A model generated the notes under the pieces. That model worked only from the letters and a program-made list of their open reading frames with translations. It was not told where the DNA came from and did no database searches. Shown here in pieces: positions 9,464 through 19,424 of a stretch of DNA of 23,092 bases. The stretch is from Reticulitermes lucifugus (lineage: Eukaryota > Arthropoda > Insecta > Blattodea > Rhinotermitidae). The first letter of the stretch is position 1. Every line of letters begins with the position of its first letter. The DNA is taken from the NCBI GenBank assembly GCA_026260175.1, contig JAKCWW010007292.1, positions 2,305 to 25,396 of the forward strand, in the 5' to 3' direction. Both the position numbers and the translations under genes were made by a program.

Positions 9464-10993
9464 AGAAATACGTATGACAACTGCTGATGAGTCACAAGGA
9501 CCTAGAAAACTCTCCGATATGCAATGTGGGAAAGAGGCGGCGAGTGACCGAGTATAGCATAAACGATCTGACGGCGAGTAACTAATGATTTGGTCATTTA
9601 AGATAATGGCACTATAGCAACGAAAGCAACAAAACAATCCTCTGCGAAGTTAACATATTCCAATGACAGAAGCGAGGTTTGAGGCTTACCGCCTTCAAGA
9701 AATTTACGCAGAACGTCCCTAATAAACGTCGCTATATACGAGTATCTACCACCCTGAAAGGCATCACGTTCCAGAAGAAGGGAATCTCCAGATAACGTGT
9801 TTATAATTTTTTTTTTCGTTAGAGTGTTCTGATGATAAACAAATAAGGACTCCTTAACCCTTGAATATGAAGGCGGTTCCTTCCTTTGAAACATCGGGAA
9901 TCGACAACCTTTCTACTCAGTGTAAAAATCCAGAGGATCTGAATCTTCAAATTTATATATTCATTATTCATTTAGCATGTTTATAGAAATTACTGTCTTC
10001 TTCGATGTGACATTTTGTAGTTTGGTAGGTAGGTCCTAGGTATTAACGTAGCCTATCTGCTGTCTCCATGTTCAGGGTAGAATCTGTCGGCTTTACTTAG
10101 AGTAGCCTCATTATATAAAATACTGTGTGATATTTGAAGATTTCATAACGGTGTCTACACAGAATGGTCTACTAGGATGTGACAACAGGTAGTTGGATAT
10201 ATAGGATCTACCGCTTGAATTAACCTGTTGCTTTCATTACTTCTGCACTGAAGACGGAGACAGAAAATTCCTCCGAGACCTTAATGCCTACCTACCAAAT
10301 TACACGGCGTCATATCCGCGAATCTTTAATCTTTACATCGTGAATGATACTGGAAATAAAACACTAAAATAATTTAATATCTTTGTGATCCAGAATTGTA
10401 TTGACAGTTTTAGAGTAATCTGTTTTTCAGCAATCTATGTAGAATTACAGTTAAGAGTGTATGTATAAACCTGGTTTATTTCTGAAATGTGCCGGTGTGT
10501 GTACTAGTTGTAGAGAGCCAATTATATAAAACGTGTCATATTGTAATAGTGTAAGCTGTATTAAGGCTCTGTGAATACAATTCTTTGTGCAATTTACGTA
10601 ATCTGCACTTTTGAAACGTTTCTGTGTAATTGGTTCCATAAGCACTACAAGGAGGAGTGACAACACAGTCCTAATTGCATGTAAATTTATGCTTCAGTAA
10701 GGTCAGTACTCAAGCTTGCTGGATTTTGTGAAATCTCGCCAGTCTGCTATACTCGCACTTACAGGTAATTGGTGTTTGGATACATTTGTTTAACTGTTTG
10801 TAGTATATTTGCATAAAATCTTAGGTATGTAACAACTTTTTGTGTATTTTCTGGGCTGAGATGCGTTTGGGGCTTATCCAGCAGCTCAATATTTCAGTGG
10901 GTTTTCCCAAACCTCTTTGCTGCGGAGCCACCTCGTGTAATATCTTCGTTATCTTCGTGGTCATTTTTCCAACCGCTGACATCAGCATTGAAA
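9464..10993. other. Intergenic DNA
   Basis: No recognised gene, RNA or transposon end. The short minus-strand frames at 9598-9894 and 10451-10666 have no family resemblance. Confidence 0.4.
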
Positions 10994-10995
10994 TA

Positions 10996-11425
10996 CAGTG
11001 CACCCTGTATTATCCGTGGTAATGTTGGTACGGGGTGCACGAATAATTGAGAAACACGGATAATGCAAACCACATACTTTATTGAGCCACGAAAGTAACT
11101 AAAGCTGTAATTTATATATTACATACACAGTACATACAAAGCTTACGCTATTGTTTACGTAAATAGTCCGCGATTTTTGTTTGCCACCACCGTAGCTAGA
11201 CGTAGGCTGAGGATCGTGTAGTGTCGCGCGCAATACCTTTATGTTCGCCGAATACACACTAGTACGCAGGCAAGATCCCGATTACTGCATTGAGGATATT
11301 GTTCGAGCACGTGGCGCTAAATCACGCTATTTCCCACCTTCGTCATTAGTCATTAGCACCTTACGATCCTGCACGGATCATCCGCAAACCGGATAATCCG
11401 CGCACTGATCATCGAGAGTACGCTG
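10996..11425. mobile_element. Non-autonomous pogo/Tigger-type DNA transposon, 430 bp
   Basis: The left end reads CAGTGCACCCTGTATTATCC. The right end, reverse-complemented, reads CAGCGTACTCTCGATGATC, so the termini share the pattern CAGYGYACYCT..AT.ATC. TA dinucleotides flank both ends (10994-10995 and 11426-11427), the target duplication of Tc1/mariner-superfamily elements. Sub-terminal 'acggataat..gcaaacc' motifs recur near both ends (about 11056 and 11376). No transposase frame remains, so movement would have depended on a related autonomous element. Confidence 0.82.
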
Positions 11426-11544
11426 TATCTACACCACTAGTCACAAAAAGTACAGCTTATAATGAGTAGGGGGTAAGAGTAATAATAATTATTCACACCA
11501 TTGTCGACAGTGTTAATAGTATTACCACTACTATTGAGAGTGGC

Positions 11545-12101
11545 TGGGTACGCGGTGGCGCAAGTTGGTTGAGGTTGCGGGTTTGATTCCCGATGGGGTC
11601 ACTGGTCACTGGGATTTTTGATTGACTGAATCTTTCCGGGCCAATCCCAGTGGCCGCGCGGTCTAAAGCGTAGGTCTGTGGCCGCTCGCTTCCTGAGATT
11701 GTGGGTTCGAATCACGCCGAGGGCTTGGATGTCTGTCTCTTGTGAGTGTTGTGTTGTCAGGTAGAGGTCTCTGCGACGGGCTGGTCCCTCGCCCAGAGGA
11801 GTCCTATCGAGTGTGGTGTGTCTCTAATTGTGATCGTGAAGCCTCGAACAATGAGGCGGCCTAGGCCCCAAGGGGCTGTCGAGCCATTGGAAAAAAATCT
11901 TTTCGGCCACACTATGGCGCTGGGTTCGACTCAACCTCTGCCTGAGTGCCAGGTGTATCTCCTGGGGGGTAAAAGCGGCCGGTGCGTAGGGCTGACAACC
12001 TTGCCATTGTCATGTGCCGATTGTCTGGAAATCTGGGAGCCTCAACATCCTGGAGCCCTCAGGGCCTGTCCAGGCCTGTATAGGGATTGCTTTACCTTTA
12101 C
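11545..12101 (+). mobile_element. tRNA-derived SINE, family A, copy 2 (interrupted by a SINE B)
   Basis: The tRNA-like head has A box 'tggcgcaagttgg' (one base longer than copy 1) and B box GGTTTGATTCC at about 11580-11590. The body 'gggatttttgattgactg' then 'aatctttccggg' stops at 11643 and resumes after the inserted SINE B at about 11896. It continues as 'gactcaacctctgcctgag', 'aaaagcggccggtgcgtagg', 'catgtgccga', 'gcctcaacatcctggagccc', and a CTTTACCTTTACC tail. The outer target duplication is CTATTGAGAGTGGC (11531-11544) against CTATTAAGAGTGGC (12102-12115), 13 of 14 matching. The open frames over 11746-12322 are by-products of these two SINEs. Confidence 0.9.
11644..11895 (+). mobile_element. 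tRNA-derived SINE, family B, copy 2, nested inside SINE A
   Basis: The head has A box TGGCCGCGCGG (11651-11661) and B-box region 'ggttcgaatcac' at about 11704. The body is nearly the same as the copy at 9211-9452, including 'cgacgggctggtccctcg' and 'gaggcggcctaggcccc', and ends in an A-run. Flanking sequences 'aatctttccgggcca' (11629-11643) and 'aatcttttcggcca' (11896-11909) are a slightly diverged duplication of SINE A sequence. That fixes the order of insertion. Confidence 0.9.
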
Positions 12102-12115
12102 CTATTAAGAGTGGC

Positions 12116-13104
12116 GCGAAGTTACTCCAGTCGCTCCCGGCCATGCACAGAGAAAGGCCTGACTGTCTGACCATAACTATGCTAGCTGGTTTAGGGGCTA
12201 CGGAATACGTTAGTACTGCAACGACAATACCTTTAACTCCATATGCAAATTTATTTCACAATATTTTAATGTTAACAAGAATTCAGTCAGTTTCTTTGTC
12301 GAACACTGTCGCTTTCGGCTAAATTTCTACATGTATTGCACCTTAAACATGGCCTCTACGCCTAACCTCAGCCTGAATGCTTATCCAGTGAAGGTTTTCC
12401 TAATTAAATTCAGAAAAGAATGTGGAGTATTATAGAACGCCTACATTTGATAAACATTATTGATGCCCGGAAGGCAAATAGAAGGCGATCCGTGACTTTG
12501 TAATTGTTAGCCCTCTCCTAGCAAATCCGATTACCTCTCCTCCTTTGACTGCATCAAGATTTTCGACTATCAGCGGCACTCCAATCTCCGCTTCCGTAGT
12601 CTACCGTCCAAGTCTAAGATTAGATTCAGCAGGAAGATTTGTCTATATAGGGGTTTACTTGATTTTCTTTACTATTCAGTACACCACAGCTTACATTAGC
12701 ATTATTTGACATTCATTAATGCAGTCTACTCCTCCGATATGAGCCAGAAATAAACGGAACACTTAGTATGTATAGATGGAGAGGGGACGGTAATATAGGG
12801 TGGTCCGAAAGTCACTTAACCGATTTGTAAAATGAGAGGTGGTTTTCGGTTAACTGACTTGGGCCATTCTGTATTAGAATGCATATTGATATGTGGATTT
12901 ACGGAGTAGATTGATGTGATTTGGGATGGTGACACTGGCAGGCTCTTGTGACTACGAAAATGAACCTCCTGGTTCCATAAAGACAGGGAATTTTTGAGTA
13001 GCTGAATGACTGTTAGTTGCTCAAGAGAAATTGTGCTTTATGAAATAAATATTTCTAAGTGTGTTATTTAACGACTCTGTCAGTTGCTGGAAATATATAA
13101 CGTC
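12116..13104. other. Intergenic DNA
   Basis: No recognised gene. 'atagggtggtccgaaagtca' at about 12795-12814 looks like one end of a mariner-like element, but no matching inverted end was found, so none is annotated. Confidence 0.35.
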
Positions 13105-13295
13105 GGGGACGAATGAATGAGCATGGAGCAGTGGTGGAATGATATTGACAGGGGATAATCGAAGTACTCGGGGTAAAACCTAACTCAGTGCCACTTTGTC
13201 CACCACAAATCCTACACTAACTGGCCTGGGATTGACCCCAGGTCTCCGCAGTGAGAGGCCGGCGATTAACCGCCTGAGCCGTGGCACTGCAAACT
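13105..13295 (-). mobile_element. tRNA-derived SINE, third type (family C)
   Basis: On the minus strand the head reads 'gtgccacggctcaggcggtt' with a tRNA-like A box (about 13270-13281), followed by 'cgccggcctctcactgcgg' and a B-box-like 'ggggtcaatcccagg' at 13228-13241. The tail region contains 'ggatttgtggtggacaaag' and 'ttttaccccgagtacttcg', a block I associate with insect SINEs. The 3' boundary is approximate, and no target duplication was found. It is not a functional tRNA: the anticodon arm and acceptor pairing cannot be formed convincingly. Confidence 0.65.
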
Positions 13296-13299
13296 AAAT

Positions 13300-14784
13300 A
13301 TTGTCTAACGTTAAATTTATTCAGTATGTGTGTCCGTGCAAAATTTAATTACGTCCACATTTTCCTGTATTGACATCATGCATACAAATACAGTTACACA
13401 GACAAAGGATCGGTGGAGGGGGGCGGGTAGATGGTTATGGCGAAGCTAATAGTCTTCCAGAAATGCGTTTTAAAGTGCCTGAAAAAAACGTGCTTGAAAG
13501 AACATGTTTATTTAACAAGGAGTGCTTTCTTTCCTGTCGTATTTTGTGCGGACAAGGCTGAAATTTAAATAAACGGATTTAGATCGCGGACAAATTTCAC
13601 ATGAAAGACAGAAGATCGTTTTAATCTCTCTTAATGCTCGTGAAATCTACGCCGCTCCGCAGCTTCGAAGTAAATGATTCAAATCACTCATCACTAAAAT
13701 AAAAAATTTCGCTCACGAGCTCCACTGGGTAGCAGCTTTTGAGTTGTATTAACTGCCCTCTTATTTGTTCAACCACTGTCACTACTTCGACGACCATTAT
13801 GTAGACTTCATGTTTACCCTACGAATTCTGTTTGCTTTCGTCTTTCAGACCATCAGTAAGAAGAAGTGACCATTGTTTGTGTTGGTGAAGTTTTCCAAGT
13901 AACGCATAATGAATGTTCAAACAAATGTGATGTTCATATCCAAATTCAGCAAGTGATATTTTTCTCTTCCTTACTGCACTGACATTACCACCGTCGAGTG
14001 CTTCATGGTAAGAGGGATATGTCGTACAACGATATTCTGGAGACTTTCAAACGTATGGTGTTCTTCCCCGTAAGTCTGCAGCAACACAAAAACCAGTATA
14101 ATACAAATTTTTGTCGTAGAAAAGAAAGAAATTTGCAATTTATTTATTTATTTATTTATTGGTTTGATGTCCCATAACGGTTTTCATGAACTCATTTAGG
14201 TAAGAGTTACGGACTGGGTATTATATTTCTCTGTTGCGACTGCTTTTATAGAGGACAGATACGATATGGATTATTTTGTTGAATAGATGATAACATATGT
14301 GCAATTTCCTTTTATTTTACGGTTCCTTTGTTAGCGACGACGTTAGCACTAATGCGTTTTAATGGATTACTTGGACTATTAATGATGGTATCACGTTTCA
14401 TTAATGAACATTTAATTTCCGAAATCGTTTGTGTAGGAAAATTACATCCTTGCAGACAAAGCCAATCCCTATTAACCCAACACAAATATACACAGTGTAA
14501 ACAAGCAACACGGCAAAGTCTGCGCAATTACTGACATAATCAGTATAATAGAGAGCTTCTGAAAGTAGGGGCACTCACAGAAGGTCAAGCTTCTGCCTTG
14601 CGAAAGAGGCATAATTGTGAAGCATGTACGTACCACGCCGTTAAGGACGCAATGGAATAAGCATGTCAACCTAGGAACTAGAAGAAGGTTAGTGGACATC
14701 TTGTAGGCGTCGGCCGCTTTACTTGCGGGGAAATAGATCCAGGAATTCATTGCATAGGAGAGTTTGGATGCGGTGGAAAACCTC
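13300..14784. other. Intergenic DNA with a (TTTA)n microsatellite
   Basis: A (TTTA)5 run lies at 14139-14160. The remaining sequence has only short frames on both strands with no recognisable domain, and no repeat was found in the rest of the window that pairs with it. Confidence 0.4.

Positions 14785-14820
<36 letters not shown>
14785..14820. repeat. (ATT)n microsatellite, left of the Dong/R4-like insertion
   Basis: Twelve uninterrupted ATT units. On the minus strand it follows the element's 3' end directly and reads (AAT)n. It pairs with the (ATT)n at 15359-15402 as the likely two halves of one target. Confidence 0.95.
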
Positions 14821-15358
14821 CTTCTCTTTTTACATGCCTTTTCTTCTTAGTACTTCTCTTGAACCAACGATAATCCCCACCGCTCATACTTCAAGCTTCA
14901 GACTACAGTACTTTCCGTATTATTTGTGATGTTCCAAGTATAGCTGCTGTCTTTTGCAGCGAATCTATTGAATGTTTTTCTGGTGTGGCTTCCAAATGTT
15001 TCTTTAAACCTTTTCTTACTATTCCGTTGGCTCCAATTATTACCGGTATAATCATACATTTCATGTTCCACATTCGTTTTACCTCTATACATAAACTCTT
15101 GTATTTTAGTTTCTTTTCTGCTTCCTTTTGTGTGACATTCCTGTCCGCTGGTATTGCCACATCTATCAGTATGCAGGTTTTCTCTTTTTTGTTTTTAATT
15201 ATTATATCTGGCCTATTTGCCGAAACTTCTCTGTCTGTCTGTATGCCTTGATTCCATAACACTGTCACACCTTCATGTTCACATAGTGGTTTGGGTGCGT
15301 GTGTGTGTGTGTGTACTATTTTTCTGTCGTTTCGATGCCTAGTGCTTTGCATATTGAG
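14821..15358 (-). mobile_element. 5'-truncated Dong/R4-like non-LTR retrotransposon, C-terminal endonuclease part (pseudogene)
   Basis: A 149-codon minus-strand frame (15352-14903) encodes the C-terminal end of a retrotransposon polyprotein. From about residue 20 it reads PKPLCEHEGVTVLWNQG, then SANRPDIIIKNKKEK and ILIDVAIPADRN. The RPD, fourteen residues, D arrangement matches the K/R-PD-X12-14-D/E motif of the restriction-like endonuclease in R2/R4-type elements. After it come EKKLKYKSLCIEVKRMW and HSIDSLQKTAAILGTS. Beyond the TAG at 14905-14903 the same frame goes on through a further TGA as SGGDYRWFKRSTKKK into the AAT repeat, so two nonsense changes cut off the natural C-terminus. The reverse transcriptase is absent because of 5' truncation. 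The (ATT)n on both sides fits Dong-type insertion into TAA repeats. Confidence 0.8.
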
Positions 15359-15402
15359 TAATTATTATTATTATTATTGCTATTATTATTATTATTATTA
15401 TT
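15359..15402. repeat. (ATT)n microsatellite, right of the Dong/R4-like insertion
   Basis: ATT units with one GCT interruption. Matches the run at 14785-14820 across the inserted retrotransposon fragment. Confidence 0.95.
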
Positions 15403-16830
15403 GTTCTTTTTCTTGTTGCCTGGTTTCATTTACTCCCTTTTAAACTGAGAGGGAATGCAGGCTATAACCAGCCTGCTCATGTCCTTTCCAAATCATCTTT
15501 CGTCTTCATTCATACATTTTTTATTCGACAAAATAACTAATATAAGAAGCTTACATTGTCTTTAAACGAGTACACATAAGACATAACCAGTCTGACTCTT
15601 CGATTTATGGTAACAGGTATTTAGGAAGTTTAGGTATATATATTTCTATAATATAACGCTATCGATGCATCGAATTACGAAATAGAAATTAAGTTTTATG
15701 ATGCGCCGTCTTACATGCTTGGCGTAAGGTTTTTCTTTACTTCTATAAAAATATATGGCCCGTAAATTGAGAACCTTACATTTAAAGATGTTTGTGTTAT
15801 GCTTGTGGAGGATTTTTTACAATACGTTTACATTTAGATTGGTGATACATTGAATTAACTCAATATTTGTAGAACTTCTATTGATGTTTTGAATCTCGAG
15901 TCCCTTTTAAACAATGTAGCTATTATTTTATTATGGCTAAGTAGGGTGTCTGAAATGAAGACTGGATGTCAGGAGAATATTGTGTGAAATTTGAGGGAGA
16001 GAATTTAGAATATGACCTACTTTCTTGTGACATCGTGCATTCTCGTAGGTCGTTACCAATATTTTGGAACAACCTGCTGCCTCTTTCATCGCCGTCGAAG
16101 TACTGCTAACATTTAAGAGGCCCATGACGTCATATGTTAGAAACTAAAATGTAAATTGTTTATTCAGCAAGGTCTTTCCCACGTTCCTCATCTCTTAATC
16201 AGCCAAGGGTAGCACTACATTAAGTTCAGCGACTATGGCCCTCGGTTAATTTGAAGATTTTAAGCAAACAGCCTTGAAAATCCCTTAACTCTAATGTGTG
16301 CTAATGAAAATGTGAAAGAAACATTTGATTCATCAGTTATAGCACGTGGAAAATAGTTGAACAAACAGTCGCTATGGCCGACAGAATGAAATCTTCAGGG
16401 AATATTTCCTGATTCACCGCGTACCTTAATTAGAATGCTGTAAATAAATACAATGCAAGTATATATGCATGGGTGTTCATGGCGCCTCATTTTGTTGCTA
16501 CTGCGATGTGTTTAGGTACCTTTGGATTACCATCAGCAATTATATTTCTACAAGTTTTAGTGGAACTAACAATGTTCGCAATGATACAATGACGACTTAT
16601 TTGTTTTGTGCTAAAACTTTGTAAAGTAATATTTATTTAGCGTAAGTATTCTATTCTATTTTATTTCTATTACTACTGTAGATATAGAATCGCAGCCAAA
16701 ATTCAGGTACACCTTGTGTTAAACATAATTTGTATCATTACAGATTACTAACATTTTCATTAGTTATTAAACGCAGTTATCACGTAATGTAGTTTGAATT
16801 GTACGTGTGGTCTCAGTTTCGAATATTTCA
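15403..16830. other. Intergenic DNA
   Basis: No recognised gene or mobile element; AT-rich, with only short frames. The stretch after 16620 is T-rich with irregular ATTCT/ATTT runs. Confidence 0.4.
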
Positions 16831-17159
16831 TACCTCCATGCTTTTATGTACGTATATCCGCATCTTTAATACAGCGTAACTTACGAGCAGTATTAAAGAA
16901 TACGTATATTATATACCTCCATGCTTTTATGTACGTATATCCGCATCTTTAATACAGCGTAACTTACGAGCAGTAGTAAAGAACACGTATATTATATACA
17001 ACCATGCTTTTATGTACGTATATCCGCATCTTTAATACAGCGTAACTTACGAGCAGTAGTAAAGAACACGTATATTATATACATCCATGCTTTTATGTAC
17101 GTATATCCGCATCTTTAATACAGCGTAACTTACGAGCAGTATTAAAGAATACGTATATT
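16831..17159. repeat. Tandem array of four 83-bp units with internal hairpin
   Basis: Units start at 16831, 16914, 16997 and 17080. The period is exactly 83 bases, measured from 'atgcttttatgtacg' at 16838, 16921, 17004 and 17087. Each unit contains CTTTAATAC, a 17-base loop, then its inverted partner GTATTAAAG, flanked by self-complementary TACGTATA blocks. Units 1 and 4 keep the perfect arm GTATTAAAG. Units 2 and 3 carry GTAGTAAAG together with 'aacacg' instead of 'aatacg'. No coding sequence spans the array, and no resemblance to a known satellite was recognised. Confidence 0.95.
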
Positions 17160-17162
17160 TCC

Positions 17163-18180
17163 TGTATATTACGAAACGTTGTGTCGGTTTCCTGATGCGT
17201 AACGTCTTCTGTGTTCGCTGTGTTTTGACAGGATGTGACTGACTTTTGTTCAGGTCGTACCTTATGTTTGCTGCCGTTTTAGGGCTGGGCTGTGAGCGAT
17301 CTGACTGCCTTAATTATTATCAGATCATAAACACATCATCGTCACTTCGTCCATCTTCTCTTATTCGGAAAAGAACACAACATTCGGAAACTGTATCTGT
17401 TCCTTTCCTAAGGTCCACGGGTCCGTGATGGAAAAAAGCCCTTTATGTCGCACCCAACTGAGTAGCTGCGTCCCCGTCTTTCAACCTGAGGTTGGGAAAA
17501 TGTTCAGTTCTTGAAATATTGTGTTCCTTTTTGAACACGAGACGATGTGCAAAGTCCAGAAGCCCAGGAATCTTAAAAGGGATGCACCCTATTTCGAACA
17601 CTAGCATTGACTCCAGCTTCGCTTGTGGTTACAACGAACAGTCCACCATTAATTTACAAAGTTATTATCCAAATATATGTAATATATAATGTAATATATA
17701 TATATATAATGCTGCTAATAGTTCGTTTAGGAAAGAGTCGTATCTCCAATTGTTTCTCTACCACATGAACAAGCATTTTGGTTCAAGCTGTTACGTTCCT
17801 TATTCGTATTCCGGAGATGCGCATTTCGAGACTCGACCTGCACACCGATTGTCCTGTCCGAGGTTTCTTTCCTCCAGATAATTGCTGAGATAGCGACTAA
17901 CTTAGGTCGCGACCTCTCCCTTCCACGTTCTTTCAAATATATTTTTCACTTGTACTCTGTAATTTTAGTTACTAACAACGTCGTTGACTAAATTAATCTA
18001 CCACGTCATGTAATTTCATGCCTTCCCACTCAGAATCCGAAAACACAAAAAAAAAATCCTTGAAAGTATTCAGGCCATTCTGATCAGATAATTGGGAATT
18101 AAATGGACTACTAGAAATAAATAGGTACTCACATGCTTCCTCTCGTAACAGTCATGTTCAGGTTGTCCAGAATTACCTTC
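17163..18180. other. Intergenic DNA
   Basis: No recognised gene. A TA-rich microsatellite-like run lies at about 17672-17709. The short frames on both strands have no family resemblance. Confidence 0.4.
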
Positions 18181-18189
18181 TTTTCATTG

Positions 18190-19030
18190 CTTCGGAAAAA
18201 TATTCGGGTCTTTCCATTGCTTCCGTAATGCTTGCAAGCCTTTCTCACTACAATCGCCGCGTCTTCCGCCATATTGATGAGCGGCACAGTTGACGATCCT
18301 GCAATACAAATCGTTATGAAATTTACTTATATCAAACCCTCGCTGTTCGCGGGGTTTATGTTCTTGAAAAATCTCGCGAATAGATACCGCAGTAGGTGCG
18401 ACGAGTGTAATAGCTCGTGAAGTGCGCGATGATGCCCTGGTGGAACAGATGCAGGTGTGCAGTGATCGTATTGGATAGATACTCAGCTTGGATATTTGGG
18501 TGGGAGAGACCAAGATACTGTGGATGCATTATCTGTTACGAGAAGAGCCTCGAGTGCTAGATTCTTGGACTTCAGATACCGTTCAATCTCACGAACAAAG
18601 CTGTTGTTCATCAATACAGCAATAACTGCTTAGCCACCCAAGTCTCCTGAGTTTACTTCCAAAACACTGGCAATACTTCCAGGTCTTCCTGTTTAGGGGC
18701 CAAGAGCTTAAGGAGCGGTAGATTAGCATAAATTTCATCATACGGCTGTCCGAAGCATTACAGTAAAAGAGAAGGCTGATAGACCTGTCGAGTTTTTAAG
18801 ACCTGGAGAAATCTCTTCATTTTTGGATATGAATGTACGGGTTAAAGTTTTGTCCTAAAACAGGTCCGTCTCTTCAATGTTAAAGACTTCTTGTCATGTG
18901 TAGTCCGTCTTGATTATGTTCTTGAAATTCTCTGGATACCTGGCGCTAGCCGAACGATCGGCAGGTGCTGTATCTCCTACTGCCTGCAGATTGTGCAGAC
19001 TCACCCTTTCTTACAATTCTCAATCACTTG
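18190..19030 (-). pseudogene. Degenerate pogo/Tigger (jerky-type) transposase
   Basis: Minus-strand translation in several frames gives the ordered blocks of a CENP-B/jerky-type DDE transposase. These are ARYPENFKNIIK (about 18946-18911), VFNIEETDLF (18887-18858), a TRTFISKNEE..PGLK block, MNNSFVREIERYLKSKNL (about 18611-18558), LLVTDNAS (about 18545-18522), and HLFHQGIIAHFTSYYTRR (18451-18398). Family consensus blocks are N.DETGLF, FVPEV..YL, LLLLDNAP and QPMDQGVI. Of the three catalytic aspartates, the first is replaced by Glu (NIEE), the second is kept (TDNAS) and the third is replaced by His (FHQG). Stops and frameshifts interrupt it, including a TGA before QEVFN and a TAG after TDLF. The terminal inverted repeats were not found. 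Confidence 0.75.
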
Positions 19031-19424
19031 TACTGGCGTGGAAGCTGCCCGTCCGCTCCTCACTGTGCGTGTCTGCGTAGTGGTTATACAGGGAATCCAT
19101 TTGACAGCAGAACCAACGCCCTAGGCAAACTGCTCGGCCGCAGCATGGTTCTAAGCCGCCAATCCTATTTGGGCATGTTCAGTTACGAGTAAATTAATGC
19201 TCACTTTCGGTCCAGGTACATATATCGTGCTGGGTTTAAAAAACCTAAATTTTATTTGTGGTTCGTGAATATATGTGCAGTGCAACAGAGAAGCTTTAAA
19301 TTGTGGCGTCCATTGTTGTTTTTGTACCTGAATATAGAGTGCAGTGAAATAAAAGAATCTGTTTCATCATCGAAACAACCGCATCAATTGCAGTTATTTA
19401 GACGCAGTTTTTATTCTTATTATA

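Noticed and set aside
9483-9507. CTGATGAGTC followed by GAC and GAAAA, resembling a second hammerhead ribozyme
   Set aside because: Extra bases separate the putative stem II from GAAA, stem II has at most three pairs, and no stem I can be formed. It is most likely a coincidence.
11545-11600. tRNA gene call for the A/B-box regions here and at 1811-1866, 9211-9275 and 13228-13290
   Set aside because: Each is fused to a SINE body, recurs in several copies, or lacks acceptor and anticodon pairing. They are SINE heads and not tRNA genes.
11746-12322. Two overlapping plus-strand open frames of 120 and 102 codons
   Set aside because: They cover the SINE B / SINE A junctions and flanking DNA. The GC-rich SINE sequence explains their length.
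12795-12814. Sequence resembling a mariner-like terminal end (agggtggtccgaaagtca)
   Set aside because: No matching inverted end, target duplication or transposase relic was found nearby.
14723-14929. Plus-strand open frame with a long poly-isoleucine run
   Set aside because: The isoleucines are the translated (ATT)n microsatellite.
14985-15251. Plus-strand hydrophobic open frame of 88 codons
   Set aside because: It is the antisense shadow of the Dong/R4-like endonuclease frame.
16831-17159. CRISPR-like array
   Set aside because: The units are contiguous 83-bp tandem copies without variable spacers, in eukaryotic DNA.
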